From Paenibacillus sp. FSL R5-0623 (GTDB lineage: Bacteria; Bacillota; Bacilli; Paenibacillales; Paenibacillaceae): a stretch of 64,000 bases of DNA. The DNA lies in the NCBI RefSeq assembly GCF_037974265.1, contig NZ_CP150233.1:3596001-3660000 (forward strand), read 5' to 3'. This document shows positions 26,129 to 35,753 of the stretch, piece by piece (the stretch's first letter is position 1; each line of letters opens with the position of its first letter). The notes under the pieces were generated by a model, which was not told the origin of the DNA, ran no database searches, and saw only the letters and a list, made by a program, of their open reading frames with translations. A program made the position numbers and the translations under genes.

Positions 26129-26169
26129 AGTATTATCAACCCGATGGGGAAAAATGGAGGCAAGCTTGA

Positions 26170-27045
26170 ATGAGAATTATTCGATTTCTGGACGGACAAC
26201 AGAAGTGGCTGGCAGCCGTTACGGATGATGAACAAGCGTATCGTTTGCCACAAGCAGATTTTATGACTTTGATCTATCAAGCAAGAAAGCAGGGAATTTC
26301 TCCAGTTCAACTTGTTGAAAGCGCTCTTAAACCATTGAACAAGTTAACTGACGATTGGACTTCCTTGCATCTGATCACTCCATTGGAAGCTCCGGAAGTA
26401 TGGGCGGCGGGTGTAACTTATCAACGCAGCCGCGAAGCGCGAAATTATGAAGCAACCGAAGGCAAGCTGGATGCAAAAACCTTTTACGATAAAGTTTATG
26501 ATGCCGAAAGACCGGAGATCTTTTTTAAATCTACAGCAGCCCGCACCGTCGGGCCCAAGGAGGCTGTCACACTTCGCAGCGATTCCAATTGGCAGATCCC
26601 GGAGCCTGAGCTGGGGTTGGTGCTTGCCGCGGATGGCAGCATTGTGGGATACATCGTTGGCAATGACATGAGCTGCCGCGATATTGAAGGGGAAAACCCG
26701 CTGTATCTGCCGCAAGCAAAAATGTGGCGCAATTCCTGCTCGATAGGTCCATCCATTCGTCTAGCGGAAACGGTGCAGAATCCATATGCGTTCAGCATCG
26801 TCTGCGAAATATATCGCGAAAATGAAATCGTTGTAAAAAGCGAGGCAAGCACAAGTGAGTTAAACCGAAAACTCGATGAACTGGTTTCTTTTCTGGCCAG
26901 AGATAACGATCTGTTTGACGGTACGGTGTTATTGACAGGCACTAGCATCGTGCCACCTAATGATTTTACACTTGCACCCGGGGACCGCATTGAAATATCC
27001 ATTAGCGATATCGGGACACTTATTAATCCAGTCATTTCAAACTAA
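26170..27045 (+). CDS. Fumarylacetoacetate hydrolase-family dehydratase, probable 2-keto-3-deoxypentonate dehydratase
   Basis: 291 residues. The C-terminal FAH fold carries the metal-ligand motif IPEPELGLVL, then GYIVGNDMSCRDIEGENPLYLPQAK, close to the pattern of FAH-family 2-dehydro-3-deoxy-D-arabinonate/xylonate dehydratases. In this pathway it would convert 2-keto-3-deoxypentonate to 2-oxoglutarate semialdehyde. The next gene encodes the enzyme for that product, which strongly supports the role. GGAGG lies nine bases before the ATG. It is the first gene of a four-gene operon. Confidence 0.85.
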   Translation: MRIIRFLDGQQKWLAAVTDDEQAYRLPQADFMTLIYQARKQGISPVQLVESALKPLNKLTDDWTSLHLITPLEAPEVWAAGVTYQRSREARNYEATEGKLDAKTFYDKVYDAERPEIFFKSTAARTVGPKEAVTLRSDSNWQIPEPELGLVLAADGSIVGYIVGNDMSCRDIEGENPLYLPQAKMWRNSCSIGPSIRLAETVQNPYAFSIVCEIYRENEIVVKSEASTSELNRKLDELVSFLARDNDLFDGTVLLTGTSIVPPNDFTLAPGDRIEISISDIGTLINPVISN

Positions 27046-27066
27046 TGTACAAGGAGGATGAATGCG

Positions 27067-28533
27067 ATGACCACATTTCAGGTAGAGCAGACATACAGCA
27101 ATTACATTAACGGAGAATGGGTAAAGGCGACATCCGGGGAAACCGAACCGAGCATCAATCCGGCGAATCGGAAGGAGGTAGTTGGTTACGTACCCACCTC
27201 CGGCGTAGAGGATCTGAATCGGGCTGTCGCAGCGGCGAAGCAAGCAGCAAAAGAATGGCGGAGGTTATCGGGTGCGGAACGCGGCAACTATCTATTTCAA
27301 GCAGCCAATGTGCTGGAACGCCGGGCCGATGAAGTTGCAGAGGCAATGACCAGGGAAATGGGCAAAACACTCCCAGAAGCCAAAGGAGAGACACTGCGCG
27401 GTGTCGCGATCTTAAGGTATTACGCCGGAGAAGGCATGCGAAAAACCGGTGATGTCATTCCATCAACGGATAGCGAAGCGCTGATGTTTACGACCCGCGT
27501 ACCCCTTGGCGTTGTAGGAGTTATTGCTCCTTGGAATTTCCCGGTTGCCATTCCGATCTGGAAAACGGCTCCGGCCTTGATCTACGGCAATACGGTTGTG
27601 TTGAAGCCAGCTCAGGAAACTGCAGTCACCGCAGCTAAAGTAATGGAGTGTTTCGAAGAGGCGGGCATTCCGGCAGGCGTGCTTAATCTGGTATGCGGCA
27701 GAGGATCAGTGATTGGATCTGCACTTGCTGAGCATCCGGATGTGGGCGGAATAACGTTCACAGGCTCCAATGAAGTGGGCAAACGGGTCGGCGGCGCAGC
27801 ACTGGCACGTGGGGCCAAGTATCAACTTGAAATGGGTGGGAAAAACCCGATTATTATCGCGGCTGACGCTGACCTGGATTTGGCTGTGGAAGCCACGATC
27901 AGCGGTGGGTTGAAATCGACTGGGCAAAAATGTACGGCCACCAGCAAGGTCATTATTGAACGAAAAGTATACGATGCCTTCAAAGAAAAGCTGCTATCGC
28001 AAATCCAGGAAATCCGGCTGGGTGACGGCATGTCTTCTGGAAGCTGGATGGGTCCATGTGCAAGCGAAGGACAGCTCAATACCGTGCTGAGTTATATTCA
28101 AAAAGGCCAGGATGAAGGTGCTGTTCTGCTCGCTGGCGGAAAAAGAGGGGACGGTCCGGGACTGGAAGAGGGATTCTATGTGCAGCCTACCGTATTTGAA
28201 GGGGTCGAATCCCATATGTCCATCGCCCGGGAAGAAATCTTTGGCCCGGTCCTGGCCTTGATTGCGGTAGATTCCCTGGAGGAAGCGATCGAAGCGGCTA
28301 ATGATAGCGATTATGGCTTGAGTGCTTCCATCTATACACAGAACGTCGGAGCCATGTTGTCTTTCATCCGGAACATGGATGCAGGACTCGTCAGAATTAA
28401 TGCAGAAACGGCCGGCGTAGAGCTGCAGGCTCCGTTCGGCGGAATGAAGATGTCAAGTTCACATTCCAGAGAACAGGGGCAAGCGGCTATCGAGTTTTTC
28501 ACGGCCATCAAAACGGTCTTTGTAAAGTCATAA
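27067..28533 (+). CDS. Aldehyde dehydrogenase, probable 2-oxoglutarate semialdehyde dehydrogenase
   Basis: 488 residues of the NAD(P)-dependent aldehyde dehydrogenase superfamily. Motifs present are [24 protein letters not shown], catalytic E255 in LEMGGKNP, catalytic C289 in GQKCTAT, and [10 protein letters not shown]. Its position between two sugar-acid dehydratases points to oxidation of 2-oxoglutarate semialdehyde to 2-oxoglutarate; other semialdehydes remain possible. The frame opens at ATG 27058, but AAGGAGG (27051-27057) abuts that codon, so ATG 27067, nine bases on, is the start. It follows the FAH gene by about 20 bases. Confidence 0.92.
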   Translation: MTTFQVEQTYSNYINGEWVKATSGETEPSINPANRKEVVGYVPTSGVEDLNRAVAAAKQAAKEWRRLSGAERGNYLFQAANVLERRADEVAEAMTREMGKTLPEAKGETLRGVAILRYYAGEGMRKTGDVIPSTDSEALMFTTRVPLGVVGVIAPWNFPVAIPIWKTAPALIYGNTVVLKPAQETAVTAAKVMECFEEAGIPAGVLNLVCGRGSVIGSALAEHPDVGGITFTGSNEVGKRVGGAALARGAKYQLEMGGKNPIIIAADADLDLAVEATISGGLKSTGQKCTATSKVIIERKVYDAFKEKLLSQIQEIRLGDGMSSGSWMGPCASEGQLNTVLSYIQKGQDEGAVLLAGGKRGDGPGLEEGFYVQPTVFEGVESHMSIAREEIFGPVLALIAVDSLEEAIEAANDSDYGLSASIYTQNVGAMLSFIRNMDAGLVRINAETAGVELQAPFGGMKMSSSHSREQGQAAIEFFTAIKTVFVKS

Positions 28534-28549
28534 ACTGTGGGAGGCTACC

Positions 28550-30526
28550 ATGTACGAACAGATTACGTCGATTATGGGAGAGACCGCATCCAACTGCTTC
28601 GATATCATAGCCCATGCTCCAGGGGCTGCAGGACGTCTGCCTCTAACGGATGATTTGCTGCGGAATGCTCCAAGCGGCGACTTGTTTGGCATGTCCCAGA
28701 ATGTTGGAATGGGCTGGAAGCCCGGGGATTTGAACGGAAAACAATTTTTGATCTTAAGTACACAAGGTGGCATACGCAATGAGGACGGCAGCCCGGCAGC
28801 ACTCGGTTACCATACCGGCCATTGGGAGGTCGGCCTGCTGATGAAAGCTGCCGCAGAAGAACTGTCAAGCCGTGGAGGAATCCCGTTTGCCGGATATGTC
28901 AGCGATCCGTGTGACGGCAGATCACAGGGGACGACCGGCATGTTTGACTCGCTTCCGTACCGGAACGATGCCGCTATGGTATTTCGCAGACTGATTCGCT
29001 CGCTGCCAACTCGTAAAGGCGTGCTTGGTGTCGCCACTTGTGACAAAGGTCTTCCAGCGATGATGCTCGCACTTGCCGGCATGCCGCAATTGCCTGGTGT
29101 AATCGTTCCCGGTGGCGTCACACTTCCGCCTACCGATGGAGAGGATGCCGGTAAAATTCAGACCATCGGTGCACGGTACGTCAACGGGGAACTTTCTCTG
29201 GAAATGGCGTCCGATTTAGGATGTCGAGCTTGTGCTACACCGGGAGGAGGCTGTCAGTTTCTAGGTACCGCGGCTACGGCCCAGGTTGTAGCAGAGGCAC
29301 TGGGTATGACAGTGCCACATGCCGCGCTTGCACCTTCCGGGCAGCCCATCTGGTTTGAAATGGCACGCCAATCGTCACGTGCACTCATCCATATGGAGTC
29401 ACAGGGGATGAGGATGGCAGACATTGTCACCGATGCATCCATTCGCAATGCGATGACCGTTCATGCCGCGTTTGGCGGATCGACCAATCTGCTTCTTCAC
29501 ATACCAGCGATTGCCCATGCCGCCGGTTTAACCGTACCCACGGTACAGGACTGGATACAGGTTAACAAAAATGTTCCAAGGCTGGTTAGTGCCCTGCCAA
29601 ACGGACCGATCTTTTATCCGACCATACGTGTCTTTCAGGCCGGAGGTGTACCGGAGGTCATGCTCCACCTCAGACAGCTTGGTCTGTTGGATGAGTCTGT
29701 ACCAACGGTTACAGGTACTTCATTGGGTCAGGTACTGGACTGGTGGGAATCGTCGGAACGCCGTCATCTCATGCGGAAGCAGTTAAAAGAGCAGGACGGC
29801 ATTGATCCGGACAGTGTCATCATGAGTGTAGAACACGCTCAGCGGCTTGGAATCTCTTCGACTGTAACATTTCCCACCGGAAATATCGCTCCAGAAGGTT
29901 CTGTCATCAAATCCACCTCTATTGATCCCGCTGTGCTGGATGAGCATGGCGTATACCGTCATCGTGGCAGAGCAAAGGTGTTTACCACCGAACGTGAGGC
30001 AATCCATGCGATTAAGACCGGAGGTATTCTGGCTGGCGACGTTGTTGTGCTTCTCGGGAGAGGTCCGTCAGGAACCGGGATGGAGGAGACGTACCAGCTT
30101 ACATCTGCGCTTAAACATTTGCCTTTTGGCAAATACGTGTCACTGATTACGGATGCCAGGTTCTCCGGTGTTTCCACCGGAGCGTGTATTGGTCATGTTG
30201 GGCCCGAAGCGCTGGCAGGCGGACCGATTGGCAAACTGCGGAACGGAGACCTGATTGACATTGCGGTTGATCGTAACACGCTGGAGGGCAGCATTAACTT
30301 TGTCGGAGAAGGAGAGCTGGCGTTTTCGCCGGAAGAAGGTGCTCTCATATTGGCACAAAGGTCCTTCCATCCGGATATGAGGCCTGATGAAGCTTTGCCG
30401 GATGATACAAAGCTCTGGGCTGCATTGCAATCGGTCAGCGGTGGGACTTGGAGAGGGAATGTATATGATGTCGAGCGGATCGTGACCGCCCTGGAAGCCG
30501 GCAAAAAAGCGTTGGGCTGGTACTGA
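28550..30526 (+). CDS. yjhG: D-xylonate dehydratase, YjhG/YagF type (IlvD/Edd family)
   Basis: 658 residues, the length of the YjhG/YagF subfamily and longer than IlvD. Recognisable stretches are [65 protein letters not shown] (the cysteines that bind the iron-sulfur cluster), [14 protein letters not shown] and [19 protein letters not shown]. It dehydrates D-xylonate to 2-keto-3-deoxy-D-xylonate. In E. coli this step feeds an aldolase, but here the partners are an FAH dehydratase and an aldehyde dehydrogenase, giving the Weimberg outcome. GGGAGG lies before the ATG, 16 bases after the previous stop. Confidence 0.93.
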   Translation: MYEQITSIMGETASNCFDIIAHAPGAAGRLPLTDDLLRNAPSGDLFGMSQNVGMGWKPGDLNGKQFLILSTQGGIRNEDGSPAALGYHTGHWEVGLLMKAAAEELSSRGGIPFAGYVSDPCDGRSQGTTGMFDSLPYRNDAAMVFRRLIRSLPTRKGVLGVATCDKGLPAMMLALAGMPQLPGVIVPGGVTLPPTDGEDAGKIQTIGARYVNGELSLEMASDLGCRACATPGGGCQFLGTAATAQVVAEALGMTVPHAALAPSGQPIWFEMARQSSRALIHMESQGMRMADIVTDASIRNAMTVHAAFGGSTNLLLHIPAIAHAAGLTVPTVQDWIQVNKNVPRLVSALPNGPIFYPTIRVFQAGGVPEVMLHLRQLGLLDESVPTVTGTSLGQVLDWWESSERRHLMRKQLKEQDGIDPDSVIMSVEHAQRLGISSTVTFPTGNIAPEGSVIKSTSIDPAVLDEHGVYRHRGRAKVFTTEREAIHAIKTGGILAGDVVVLLGRGPSGTGMEETYQLTSALKHLPFGKYVSLITDARFSGVSTGACIGHVGPEALAGGPIGKLRNGDLIDIAVDRNTLEGSINFVGEGELAFSPEEGALILAQRSFHPDMRPDEALPDDTKLWAALQSVSGGTWRGNVYDVERIVTALEAGKKALGWY

Positions 30527-30587
30527 TATCCATCTTTTGTGTATCTGTGTTGTACAGATCATTACTTTCATACCGGAGGTTTCTTCC

Positions 30588-32204
30588 ATGAATAAGATCC
30601 AGAAAATGATCACCAATCCCATCCTTCCCGGTTTCCATCCCGATCCGTCCATATGCCGAGCAGCGGAGGATTATTATATCGCTACTTCCACCTTTGAATG
30701 GTTCCCTGGTGTACGGATTCACCATTCCCGGGATCTGGTTCATTGGCGGCCAATTGCTTCTCCGCTGACTCGTGTAACGCAGTTGAATATGGAGGGCAAC
30801 ATTAATTCCGGAGGCGTATGGGCACCCTGTCTTAGTTACGACAACGGTGTGTTTTACCTGATTTACACCGATGTCAAAAGCCGGGTAGGCGCTTTTAAAG
30901 ATACCCACAATTACCTTGTGACAGCAACGGATATCGAGGGCCCTTGGTCCGATCCGGTGTATCTGAACAGCAGCGGTTTTGATCCTTCCCTGTTTCATGA
31001 TGAAGACGGACGCAAATGGCTGGTCAATATGATCTGGGATCACCGTAAGGGCAACAACCGGTTTTCAGGCATCGTTCTTCAGGAATATTCGGTTCAGGAG
31101 CAAAAGCTGGTTGGCCCTGCGGTGAACATATTTAAGGGAACAGCATTAGGACTGACCGAAGCACCACATCTGTACAAACACAAGGGCTATTATTATCTCA
31201 TTACGGCTGAAGGTGGAACCGGTTATGAGCATGTTGTTACCGTAGCACGTTCACGTACGTTACAAGGCCCTTACGAGGTTGATCCTGCCAATCCGATCCT
31301 CACTTCATACGGCAGACCGGATTTAGCTCTGCAAAAGGCAGGCCACGGCAGTCTAGTCGAAACGCATACCGGCGAATGGTACATGGCTCATCTGGTTGGA
31401 CGACCCGTTCATCACAAATATTGCATTCTTGGACGTGAGACCGCACTTCAGCCGTGTACGTGGAGCGAGGACGGCTGGCTGAGACTTGCGAGCGGTGACC
31501 GATATCCGGAGGTTCAGGTGTCTGCACCGAAGATCCCGTCACATCCATTTGAACCGATTGCTGAAATGGATCACTTTGATCAATTTGAGCTTCGGCAGGA
31601 TTGGAATACACTTCGCATTCCACCCGATTCGACTTGGCTCAGCTTGACGGAACGCCCTGGTTACTTGCGCTTGCACGGCATGGAGTCGATGAGTTCAACG
31701 CACAGGCAAAGCATGATCGCACGGAGACTTCAGGCCTTGGAGTGTGAAGCCGAAACGTGTCTGGAATTTGCGCCGGACCATCCCCAGCAAATGGCCGGAT
31801 TGATTTTGTACTACGATACCCAGGACTATCTCTACTTACGTGTAACTTATCATGAAGAGAGAGGGCTCTGCCTGGGGATTATTCAGTCCAAATACGGGGT
31901 ATACGACGAACTGCTTGAGGATATTCCGCTAGAGTCGGTGAGCACGCTCCGTTTAAAGGCTGTGGTAGATCAAGATCGCGCCCGCTTTTGTTATGCGTTA
32001 AATAGTGATTCATCCTGGAATACAGCAGGCGGGTGGATTGATATCACACATCTGTCCGATGAATCTCCGGAGTATATCCGGTTTACGGGAACCTATATCG
32101 GTCTTTGTGTGCAGGATCTTGGCGGAACCCGAAAACATGCCGATTTTGATTACTTTATGTATAAAGAAACAAAGCATGCAGCTGGTGTATTGGAAAACAT
32201 GTGA
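30588..32204 (+). CDS. Beta-xylosidase, GH43 (XynB-like)
   Basis: 538 residues, intracellular (no signal peptide). The catalytic five-bladed propeller holds GFHPDPSIC (base D19), SGFDPSLFHDEDG (pKa-modulating Asp) and LTEAPHLYK (acid Glu). From about 325 a beta-sandwich matches the GH43 C2 domain of GH43_11 xylosidases (AGLILYYDTQDYLYLRV). It releases xylose from imported xylo-oligosaccharides, supplying the substrate for the oxidation enzymes encoded upstream. The frame opens at 30537, but GGAGG at 30575-30579 sits eight bases before ATG 30588. It is the last gene of the operon. Confidence 0.92.
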   Translation: MNKIQKMITNPILPGFHPDPSICRAAEDYYIATSTFEWFPGVRIHHSRDLVHWRPIASPLTRVTQLNMEGNINSGGVWAPCLSYDNGVFYLIYTDVKSRVGAFKDTHNYLVTATDIEGPWSDPVYLNSSGFDPSLFHDEDGRKWLVNMIWDHRKGNNRFSGIVLQEYSVQEQKLVGPAVNIFKGTALGLTEAPHLYKHKGYYYLITAEGGTGYEHVVTVARSRTLQGPYEVDPANPILTSYGRPDLALQKAGHGSLVETHTGEWYMAHLVGRPVHHKYCILGRETALQPCTWSEDGWLRLASGDRYPEVQVSAPKIPSHPFEPIAEMDHFDQFELRQDWNTLRIPPDSTWLSLTERPGYLRLHGMESMSSTHRQSMIARRLQALECEAETCLEFAPDHPQQMAGLILYYDTQDYLYLRVTYHEERGLCLGIIQSKYGVYDELLEDIPLESVSTLRLKAVVDQDRARFCYALNSDSSWNTAGGWIDITHLSDESPEYIRFTGTYIGLCVQDLGGTRKHADFDYFMYKETKHAAGVLENM

Positions 32205-32410
32205 CGGTCTTTTTGGAAGGAGCAGGGGACAATCCAAAGAGGACCAAATCACATATTTATCCATGTGAAATTAAAAATCATCAGCGGATTTTAATTTTAT
32301 AAAGGCACATCTTCCATAAATCAGTTGATATGGTTGGGACAATGATGGAAATAGAGGCCCGTCGGATTTAACCGCGCGAAATTTAACTCCGAACTTTTGA
32401 ACCCAAAATG

Positions 32411-32453
32411 ATAAAAAGTCCTTACGTTCACTTGAAACGATAAGGACTTTTTA
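32411..32453. terminator. Bidirectional terminator between convergent genes
   Basis: ATAAAAAGTCCTTA pairs with TAAGGACTTTTTAT, extended inward by CGTT/AACG. It serves the xylosidase operon (plus) and the lipoprotein gene (minus). The stretch 32205-32410 has no recognisable gene. Confidence 0.8.
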
Positions 32454-32474
32454 TCGTTTGGCAATAGAAAGATC

Positions 32475-32831
32475 TCAGCCTATTTTTTTAATACTCACAA
32501 CCGTTCTAATGGGTGGCGAGGGTTCTAGTTGGTCAAAGCCAGCAGTGATTCTTACTCTTTGGCCTGTTTCAATTGTTTCATATGTTTCTCTATCGACCAA
32601 ATAATACGAAGCTTCCTGGTCTTGTGCTAGTTCTATAAAATCCTCAAGATTTCCATTCTCCAGATCTTCCTTACTTATATTTTGTAGTACAAGAAATTTG
32701 TACTTGTCATTTTCATCTGTTTTAAATACTACAGTGCCCTCGAAAACTGGATAATTCTCTTTCTCATCCTTGTTAGAACAGCCCGCAAGTATAGTCATAC
32801 TAATGAAGATAAACAATATTATTTTTTTCAT
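32475..32831 (-). CDS. Small lipoprotein, DUF3221/YobA-like
   Basis: 118 residues. A short signal peptide ends in the lipobox ILAGC (C18), so the mature protein is membrane-anchored outside the cell. The rest is a small beta-rich domain (FEGTVVFKTDENDKYKFLVL, YYLVDRETYETIETGQRVRI) resembling the DUF3221/YobA family. AAGGAGG precedes the ATG at ideal spacing. Function is unknown. Confidence 0.75.
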   Translation of the reverse strand: MKKIILFIFISMTILAGCSNKDEKENYPVFEGTVVFKTDENDKYKFLVLQNISKEDLENGNLEDFIELAQDQEASYYLVDRETYETIETGQRVRITAGFDQLEPSPPIRTVVSIKKIG

Positions 32832-33008
32832 AATAACCTCCTTGATTTGAAATAAAGTTTTCCCCTTGCTTTTAAGTATACCCTACATAAAAAAAGCAAA
32901 TTATTACTAAAAGGTAATTCATACGAGAAAAGTATGAAACATGGCTTGAGGATTCTTTTAAAGAATAAGTTCCTAGAGTCGAAAAAACAAAAAAAAGAGG
33001 TCACGACG

Positions 33009-33308
33009 ATGGATAGCCTAAAATGGATTCAAAGCTGGTATTATGAAAATTGTGACGGCGATTGGGAGCATTCATACGGTGTGCGAATTGATACGGTGGA
33101 TAATCCTGGTTGGTCTGTCGAAATCGATTTGACGGATACATATTTAGAAGATGTGCCATTTGATTCGATTGAAAAAGAGAGAAATGAACAAGATTGGTTC
33201 TACTGTATCGTGAGAGATGGAGTGTTTCAGAGTGCAGGGGGAGCAAAAAATTTAGAAGAGATGCTTAATTGCTTCAAAAATTGGGCTTCGAGTTTGGATA
33301 GAAATTAA
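33009..33308 (+). CDS. Imm53-family immunity protein
   Basis: 99 residues. WIQSWYYENCDGDWEHSYG and then IDTVDNPGWSVEIDL are the hallmark of Imm53, predicted to neutralise a polymorphic (contact-dependent or LXG-type) toxin. The usual length is about 100 residues, so the protein is complete. The frame opens at 32934, but ATG 33009 gives the family start and has GAGG about ten bases upstream. No toxin gene is visible in the window, so it appears to be an orphan immunity gene. Confidence 0.82.
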   Translation: MDSLKWIQSWYYENCDGDWEHSYGVRIDTVDNPGWSVEIDLTDTYLEDVPFDSIEKERNEQDWFYCIVRDGVFQSAGGAKNLEEMLNCFKNWASSLDRN

Positions 33309-33388
33309 TGATGAACTGACTGAGGATGAGGCCTTGATTGGCTAAATGCCTTTTAGATTTTTTATTTATAAACCATGGAGAGGATCAG

Positions 33389-34123
33389 ATGATGTATCTA
33401 AAAGAATTCAATTTAGATTTACCGTATATTGTAGATGATGAAAATATTGAATCTATAATGAAAGAGCAAAATTGCGATCGCAACGAAGCAACAAAATTAG
33501 ATTATGCATTGAATTGGAAATGGCAAAGACGCTCTTTTAGCTTGGAAACTCGCTGTATTACAGCGATGTATGAACGTCTGTTGGGGAAATACAAAACGAA
33601 AGATTGTTGGAAAGTCCTAATAGAATGTGTAGAAAACATTTCGGATGAACGGATTGTTAACGATTCTGGTGTGTGCTCGGTACCGATCCAATTTAGTTTG
33701 AATGACTTTAGCGCAAAAAATGAGCTGGAGAAAAAAAAGACTACGCTTCGCCTGCTAATGGAAGGCATAGAGAAACTTGCTCTACGTAATAATTGGGAGG
33801 TTGATCCATTTAGGGAGATAGCTTTGCAAATCGAGGAGTTAGATTATGTAAATGAATGGACTTGGAAAAAGGATGTGAAGAGCCCTAATAAGAAGTACTA
33901 TGCTAAAGTCATTTGCCATCATAATGTAGAAAGCATGGATATATTCCTAACTATTTTACAACGAGATGGTACGCAAATATTTTTAGAGAAGATCATATCA
34001 GAACAACCAGATGAACTTGCCTATGCTAAACATCTAGGTAAAATTATATGGGTATCTGATTTTGAAGTTGCTTTATTTAATAAAACAGGCATTAAAAAGC
34101 ACTCTGCAACCCTGAAATATTAA
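33389..34123 (+). CDS. Hypothetical protein next to Imm53
   Basis: About 245 residues, not recognised. It is soluble and rich in charged residues and tryptophan (NWKWQRRSFSL, EWTWKKDVKSPNKKYYAK). The first 155 residues are mainly helical, and a beta-rich end begins near residue 175 (VESMDIFLTILQRDG). GGAGAGG precedes two adjacent ATG codons (33389 and 33392); the first is used. Its lower GC content and position 80 bases after Imm53 suggest the same accessory block, perhaps another immunity protein, but that is only a guess. Confidence 0.6.
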   Translation: MMYLKEFNLDLPYIVDDENIESIMKEQNCDRNEATKLDYALNWKWQRRSFSLETRCITAMYERLLGKYKTKDCWKVLIECVENISDERIVNDSGVCSVPIQFSLNDFSAKNELEKKKTTLRLLMEGIEKLALRNNWEVDPFREIALQIEELDYVNEWTWKKDVKSPNKKYYAKVICHHNVESMDIFLTILQRDGTQIFLEKIISEQPDELAYAKHLGKIIWVSDFEVALFNKTGIKKHSATLKY

Positions 34124-34440
34124 TTATTTGGCCGCTAGAAAACATTGTCCAGCTGGTGTCATGGTCTCTTTTATTATTAGGCATGCTTTTATCTTGAGGT
34201 TGCATTCCTCTCGTATAAATGACAGGTCCGTTTTTATTTATGCTGTAAATTCCTTGTGATTTTGCGTCCTGTTGGTGTCTGGGCGAGGCCGCCGGCTGCT
34301 GTTTCGCGAAGAGATTCAGGCATGGCTGATCCAACCTCCAGCATGTCCTGCACTACCTCATCCGAACGGCTGCTTACGGTTATCCCTTATGAGTGCTTAG
34401 GTGTGTTGTGGAGGTATGACCCTGCGATCGACGCGTTAAT

Positions 34441-34917
34441 GGTCAAGGCAAGAGTAACCATGCCTTTGTGGATTTTACAGAGGATTATTGGCAGAAGTCT
34501 GGGGAGATCGGAATCGTTCCTTCAACCTCCATCGTGGTGGGACTGCTGGAGTTTGAGGAGTGGACGGGATACCAGGAAGCGGACAAGGCGCTTGCATACC
34601 AGAAGACAAGAAGAGAACAGGGGACGATCCGATATACGGATATCGGTATTAACCGGTTGTTTATCCGGCAACCGGCTGAGGATTTGAATGCGTTTATGGC
34701 AGAAGTATTCACTTCGGCCTGCAAAGGGCAGACCGGTGGGTTAGAAGAAACACTGATGACGTATATGGCGTGTGGAGGTTATGCAGTCCAAGCTGCGGCA
34801 GCACTTCATATTCATATCAATGCTTTGTATCAGCGTAGCATAAAATCGAAGAGATTCTGGGCATGTCCCTGAGTAATCAGGAGCATCTGCTCCATCGCTA
34901 CAGGCCTGTTATCTAAG
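34441..34917 (+). pseudogene. Decayed PucR/CdaR-family regulator
   Basis: The frame from about 34441 encodes a GGDEF-like middle segment (ADKALAYQKTRREQGTIRY, TDIGINRLFI) and then the PucR C-terminal helix-turn-helix (LEETLMTYMACGGYAVQAAA, ALHIHINALYQR). Near 34843 a frameshift moves the expected continuation, KIEEILGMSLSNQEHLLH, into another frame that ends at TAA 34915. The N-terminal part is missing or unrecognisable upstream. The remaining stretch 34124-34440 contains no gene I can support. Confidence 0.6.
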
Positions 34918-34962
34918 GCAGACATATCATTCATCGTGATGTTCAAATCAACTTACTCGAGA

Positions 34963-35577
34963 TCACGCCTCAAACTTGTCACCGACATAATGAAAAGAGT
35001 GAATATGCGTTTTGGTGAGTTCAATTACGTTTTTGATAAATGCCTCGCGTGATTCATGATATCCACTTAATATCCAATTGTTCAACAGTCCAAAAAAACC
35101 GTAGGCGGTATAGTATTTGAAATAATCCATATTAACTGGGGAGTTGTTGATCGTCTCAAAGACAAATTGCTCCTGATAGATTTTGAGTATGGTTTGTGGA
35201 AAGCCTGTATGTAGACCGGGTAACGTATCATCGTATTGAATCAGTTCGAAGAAGTCACGGTGCTCGTAGATATAATCCACGATTTGAAAAGATTCGGCAT
35301 CCAGCTTGTTGGTTGAAACCTTTTGACCGTGCCAATAGGGTTTGCCTACTGCGCCCCTCAATCCTTCGAGTGTCATAGTCAACAACTCTTCGGCGAGAAT
35401 ATATTTATCCTGGTAGTGTAAATAAAACGTGCTGCGATTATAACCCGCCTGATCAACGATGTCTTTGACAGAAACACCATGGAATCCTTTTTTCTTAATG
35501 AGCTGAATCAGAGCGGTTTTTAGGTGCTCCTTGGTTCGATTACGATGTTGAGATGTCACAGTAAGTTCATTATTCAT
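34963..35577 (-). CDS. TetR-family transcriptional repressor
   Basis: 204 residues. The N-terminal helix-turn-helix is clear (LIQLIKKKGFHGVSVKDIV, AGYNRSTFYLHYQDKYIL), followed by an all-helical ligand domain ending in a TetR_C-like segment (YGFFGLLNNWILSGYHES). It is divergent from the SDR gene, and a perfect 23-base palindrome lies between them, so it most likely represses both itself and the dehydrogenase. GGAG precedes ATG 35577 by eight bases. The ligand is unknown. Confidence 0.9.
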   Translation of the reverse strand: MNNELTVTSQHRNRTKEHLKTALIQLIKKKGFHGVSVKDIVDQAGYNRSTFYLHYQDKYILAEELLTMTLEGLRGAVGKPYWHGQKVSTNKLDAESFQIVDYIYEHRDFFELIQYDDTLPGLHTGFPQTILKIYQEQFVFETINNSPVNMDYFKYYTAYGFFGLLNNWILSGYHESREAFIKNVIELTKTHIHSFHYVGDKFEA

Positions 35578-35613
35578 TCAAAAAAACTCCTATAAATATA
35601 GACATAGTTTTAT

Positions 35614-35636
35614 AAAGTGTCTACGAGGTAGACACT
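35614..35636. promoter_or_regulatory. TetR operator palindrome
   Basis: AAGTGTCTAC-GAG-GTAGACACTT is a perfect inverted repeat with ten-base arms, 37 bases before the TetR start and 117 bases before the SDR start. Its length and three-base centre are typical of TetR-family operators. Confidence 0.75.
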
Positions 35637-35753
35637 TGGTCACATCTTAATGATTGGATTGTTACAATTTTAAGCATAGAATTAGTTTTGTAAACATCAT
35701 ATAGCACTATTTATATAGGCGCTATTCAAAATATTATACTGGGGGATTTATTC

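Noticed and set aside
34092..34334. 80-codon minus-strand frame
   Set aside because: No ribosome site, no family pattern recognised, and it overlaps the ends of both neighbours; not enough to call a gene.
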